Positions 60,900 through 64,000 of a DNA stretch of 64,000 nt are shown piece after piece. The notes beneath the pieces are model-generated. The model had not been told where the DNA came from and searched no databases. It worked only from the letters and a program-made list of their open reading frames with translations. The DNA lies in contig JADJTD010000001.1 in assembly GCA_016711345.1 (NCBI GenBank), positions 868,001 to 932,000 on the forward strand. Reading direction: 5' to 3'. The position numbers were made by a program, and so were the translations under genes. Numbering within the stretch: position 1 is the stretch's first letter; each line of letters opens with the position of its first letter. Source of the DNA: Chloracidobacterium sp. GTDB lineage: Bacteria; Acidobacteriota; Blastocatellia; Pyrinomonadales; Pyrinomonadaceae.

Positions 60900-63800
60900 A
60901 GCAAAAGGTCGGTCGGCCTGTCCCGGAAGAAGAAGTGCTAGCTTGGCTAACGCTTGGCGCCGCATCCCGAAAGGATGGCAGGCCGCTGATGCGTCCAGTC
61001 GTACACGTCTTTGTTCGCGGCATGTCAGGAGCGGTTGTCACATTTCCGCTTGATGCTCCACGGCTGTGGCTATCCGCTGAAGATGCATCGCAGGTTGAAG
61101 ATAACCGAATCTATCACCTTCCCCTGATGACTTGCACTACCTGCGGTCAGCACTACTTCTACCATCATGTAGGAGATTTCAGCTTTACAGGTAAGACCTT
61201 CGGTGGCGGGGAGGCTGTTGAATCACGCCGAATATGGAAGCCACTGGATCAAAATTTGGGCGGCAATCGAGTAGTTTTGCTCGATCGGATAACATCTGAG
61301 AAAGAGGTGGTCGATGATGAGTTATTTGAGGATGAAGCGCCGAGATCAACTTTACCTATTTATTTTTGCCGCCTGTGTGGAACACTTCACCCCGACCCGT
61401 TGACAAGATGCGATGGATGCGGAGCCTTTGAATCCCTTGTCCGTTTATTTGCCGTCCAACAGAAAGAAGAAAATCCGGGATATCTGACTTCGTGTGTGTC
61501 TTGCCAGTCGATCGGTCGAAGCCGGCCGGGTGGCTATCGGGAACCTGCTCGTCCGGTCAGAGCTGTGGCAGTTTCGGACGTTCACGTTCTTGCACAAAAC
61601 ACGCTACAACATGCTGATCGTAAGCACTTGCTGATCTTCTCGGACAACCGCCAGGATGCAGCTTTTCAGGCAGGTTGGATGCAGGATCACGCCCGTCGTT
61701 TTCGTTTAAGATCGCTCATGTACGAGAAGATACGCCTCGGGTCAATATCGGTGGGTGACCTTACGGCATTCCTGGACGACACGCTTGCCGACGATGACGA
61801 CATGAGCCTCGCACTCATTCCGGAGGTCTGGCGGGCTCATCGCAAAGAAGCCGAGGGAGTGCGACACGCCGAAGAACGCAAAAAGTTTCTCCGCATTCAA
61901 GTACTTCGCGAAATTACCACGGGTATCAAACAGCGAATCGGCCTCGAACCGTGGGGCAGGATGCAGATCGATTATCCGTCGCTGAAAGCAGACAACGAGT
62001 TCTTTTCAAAATGGGCTCCGATTATCGAGGTTGACGCCGAAATGTTGCGATCGGGCGTTTGCGCGTTGCTTGACATCGCCCGTCGTAATCTGAACCTTTT
62101 CGATCGAGATGGACGGATTTTTTCACGCTATTGGCAAGATGGCGATTTCGAGATCCAACGCGGGTACATGCCCATTATGCAGGGCGTTCCACGAGGCCTA
62201 AAACTGCGGCGAGAAGCGGCCGACGACAAGGGCCGAATAAGTCAGTGGCTCAGCGACCGCGGCGAGACTTTGCCGCGGCAAATTGCTCGCCGTTGGGGGT
62301 TGGATGCGGATCAAATCGAAGCATTTTATGAAGAACTTTGGACACTGCTAACTGCGGATACCGGCATACTGGCAACCGTGCAATTGAAGGGCAGCAGAGG
62401 CCGCAATCTTCCTGGCACACATGGCGCCCGGCAGATCGATGGTGACAAGTTGCTGTTTGCCCCGCATATGGGAGTTTATCGATGCCAGAGATGTCGCCGC
62501 TCTCATCTACGACCAACTCCGTTGATGACTTGTTTGGCCTGGAGATGTACGGGAACGATTCGTTTTGAAGACGAAAATGCGGACAACTATGACCTTATGG
62601 TTCTCGATCAGCAGTTTCAGATGATTCGAGCAATGGAGCACTCGGCCCAGGTCCCTGTCGACAAACGAGAACAGATAGAGCGCGACTTCAAAAACGACAG
62701 TCCCCGAGTAAACACACTTGTCTGTACGCCGACCTTGGAACTAGGTGTTGATATCGGATCTCTCGACGCGGTCTTGATGAGAAATGTACCGCCACTTCCC
62801 GCAAACTACTGGCAGCGAGCCGGTCGTGCAGGACGTCGGTTTCGCATGGCTGTAAACCTGACTTATGCACGACAGGCAAGCCATGATCGGGCCTATTTCC
62901 GTGAACCTCTTCGCCTTCTGAACGGCATTGTCGCTCCGCCGCGTTTTAACCTGCAAAATGAGCCGATGTTGAAAAAGCACATACACGCTGCAATGCTCAC
63001 AGTTCTGCAAAGCCTTGCTCGAGACCCAAATCATCCAGAACAGAGTCGCACTGATATCCGAGAGGTTCTCCGAACTTGTTTTCCGCAGCAGATCAAGAGC
63101 TATTTATTTGAGGAAAATGGGGTCGTCAGGAGGGTGCCATTCGATACATCTTCCATGGCCTCGCTCGTCGAAGCTCACACCACAGAAATCATTGCTTACA
63201 TCGATCGTGTCTTTGACGCTGACAATTCAATTGGAAACGGCGAGCTGATCTCGCAGGATCAGATCAGAGAATACGTTCTCGGAGCTGAGGGCGACCTGCG
63301 AGCGGTCGTTCGGCGGCTCGAAAAACGCCTGAAATGGGCAATGGATCAGATTGGCCGGCTTGAGCATGTAAGAAGTCAAAAGGGCACTTTGGATCCCGAG
63401 GAAGACTCTCTGTTCCGACGTTGCGACTTGCTGATAAAAAAACTCAAAGGGCAGGAACGCCGCCGCCGAGCTGAGGTCGAGGGTTTTGATGACACGAATA
63501 CCTATGGAGTTCTGGCTCTCGAAGGATTTTTGCCAAACTATGGATTGGATACGGGTTCAGTGCTCGCGACCGCTCAAATGCCTCGTTATTTGCCCGACGC
63601 AACTGATTTTGAACTGCGTCGGCCTTCGGCAGTCGCATTACGCGAATACATACCGGGAAATCTGATCTACGCAAATGGCAATCGATTCGTCGCCAGAGTT
63701 TTCCAGTTTGATCCGATCCAGCCGACAATGTACCAGGTCGACACTGCTAACGAAGCAATAACGGAGGTTGGCACGTTAGCCCAGACGTCTGGGCCTCTGG

Positions 63801-64000
63801 CAGCTTCATTGTTACCGGCGATGCCACTGGGCGACGTTTTCCTTCCGCATCAGTCGCATATTAACGACGACGAAGAATTTCGATTCCAGATGGCGGTTTC
63901 CATTTTGGGCACCGAGCAAAATCGGCACACCGGAGGCAAAGTGTACAAGTGGGGTGACGTTGATCTGTTGTTCAAGCGCAACGATCAACTTCGACTGATA
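60818..64000 (+). pseudogene. DrmA-like DEAD/DEAH helicase, N-terminus missing, runs off window
   Basis: An open frame of about 1060 codons to the window end, following TAG at 60815. It begins abruptly inside a domain (ELAYELVDSLKSPRN) with no start; the first in-frame TTG is 60845 and the first ATG is 60989. Visible parts are cysteine pairs that could bind zinc (CTTCGQHY, CRLCG, CDGCG, SCVSCQS), LLIFSDNRQDAAFQAGWMQDHARR, LVCTPTLELGVDIGSLDAV and ANYWQRAGRAGRR, the helicase C-terminal motifs V and VI. The first RecA domain (Walker A and B) is not present. It resembles the large helicase next to SNF2-type DrmD in DISARM class 1 loci. A non-functional remnant if the join is real. Confidence 0.7.

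Noticed and set aside
1..64000. tRNA, rRNA, transposase or integrase genes
   Set aside because: None could be recognised by eye on either strand; a tRNA scan and an IS search would be needed to exclude short or degenerate cases.

Overview
The window is a gene-dense bacterial segment without rRNA, tRNA, transposase, integrase or CRISPR array that I can find. The host looks Gram-negative: there are two lipoproteins, a MotB/OmpA-type peptidoglycan-binding protein and decayed TonB-receptor-like sequence. Frame-broken remnants at 8.9-11.9 kb resemble proteins I associate with Acidobacteriota (Blastocatellia). That assignment is a guess from sequence style, not a measurement. Most of the window is accessory: peptide natural product, signalling and defence-type modules lying side by side. 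|| 1-7.9 kb (all minus strand) is a RiPP operon. A consensus promoter (7838-7866) reads into two paralogous 70-aa precursors ending in consecutive aromatic-X-Ser triplets, then a GT9 glycosyltransferase, an FGE/SUMF1-fold protein lacking the catalytic cysteine pair, an HEXXH-type putative peptide beta-hydroxylase, a radical SAM/SPASM maturase like the FxsB cyclophane enzymes, two paralogous CC/PCxxxC cysteine proteins, and the start of a second HEXXH-family protein that leaves the window. 8-12 kb is a decayed zone: remnants of genes in several frames, a 21-bp tandem repeat, and a few intact small secreted or zinc-ribbon proteins. || 12.7-21.9 kb (minus) is a coherent signalling operon: PP2C phosphatase, Ser/Thr kinase with a membrane-anchored repeat ectodomain, coiled-coil protein, ClpB-D2-like AAA+ ATPase, small NrdG-like radical SAM enzyme, FHA/zinc-ribbon protein and a small membrane protein. 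22.3-26 kb holds a near-identical 136-codon gene duplicated on either side of an HTH protein and an unknown protein. || 26-36 kb (minus) is a seven-gene operon with a VWA-like lipoprotein, membrane protein, tubulin/FtsZ-like GTPase, giant Hsp70/actin-like (ASKHA) ATPase, membrane-anchored protein, and a MotA/ZorA-like plus MotB/ZorB-like pair. It looks like an ion-driven cell-envelope motor coupled to two cytoskeletal-type NTPases, and it is the strongest candidate here for an undescribed system. || 36.4-51.4 kb carries a nuclease lipoprotein, a frame-broken gene, a DUF1810 protein, a GmrSD-like DUF262/DUF1524 protein, a phosphatase-like/TPR/ADP-ribosylglycohydrolase fusion, an SGNH hydrolase with a small membrane protein, and an AddAB-like helicase-nuclease pair. 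51.9-64 kb is a defence-type island: a truncated possible BrxA-like gene, a minus-strand operon (metallopeptidase, RelE-like/SF1 helicase fusion, unknown protein, PLD-family protein, HhH-like protein), and a damaged DISARM-like locus in which a DrmD-like SNF2 gene is cut in mid-domain and joined out of frame to the interior of a DrmA-like helicase that runs off the window.
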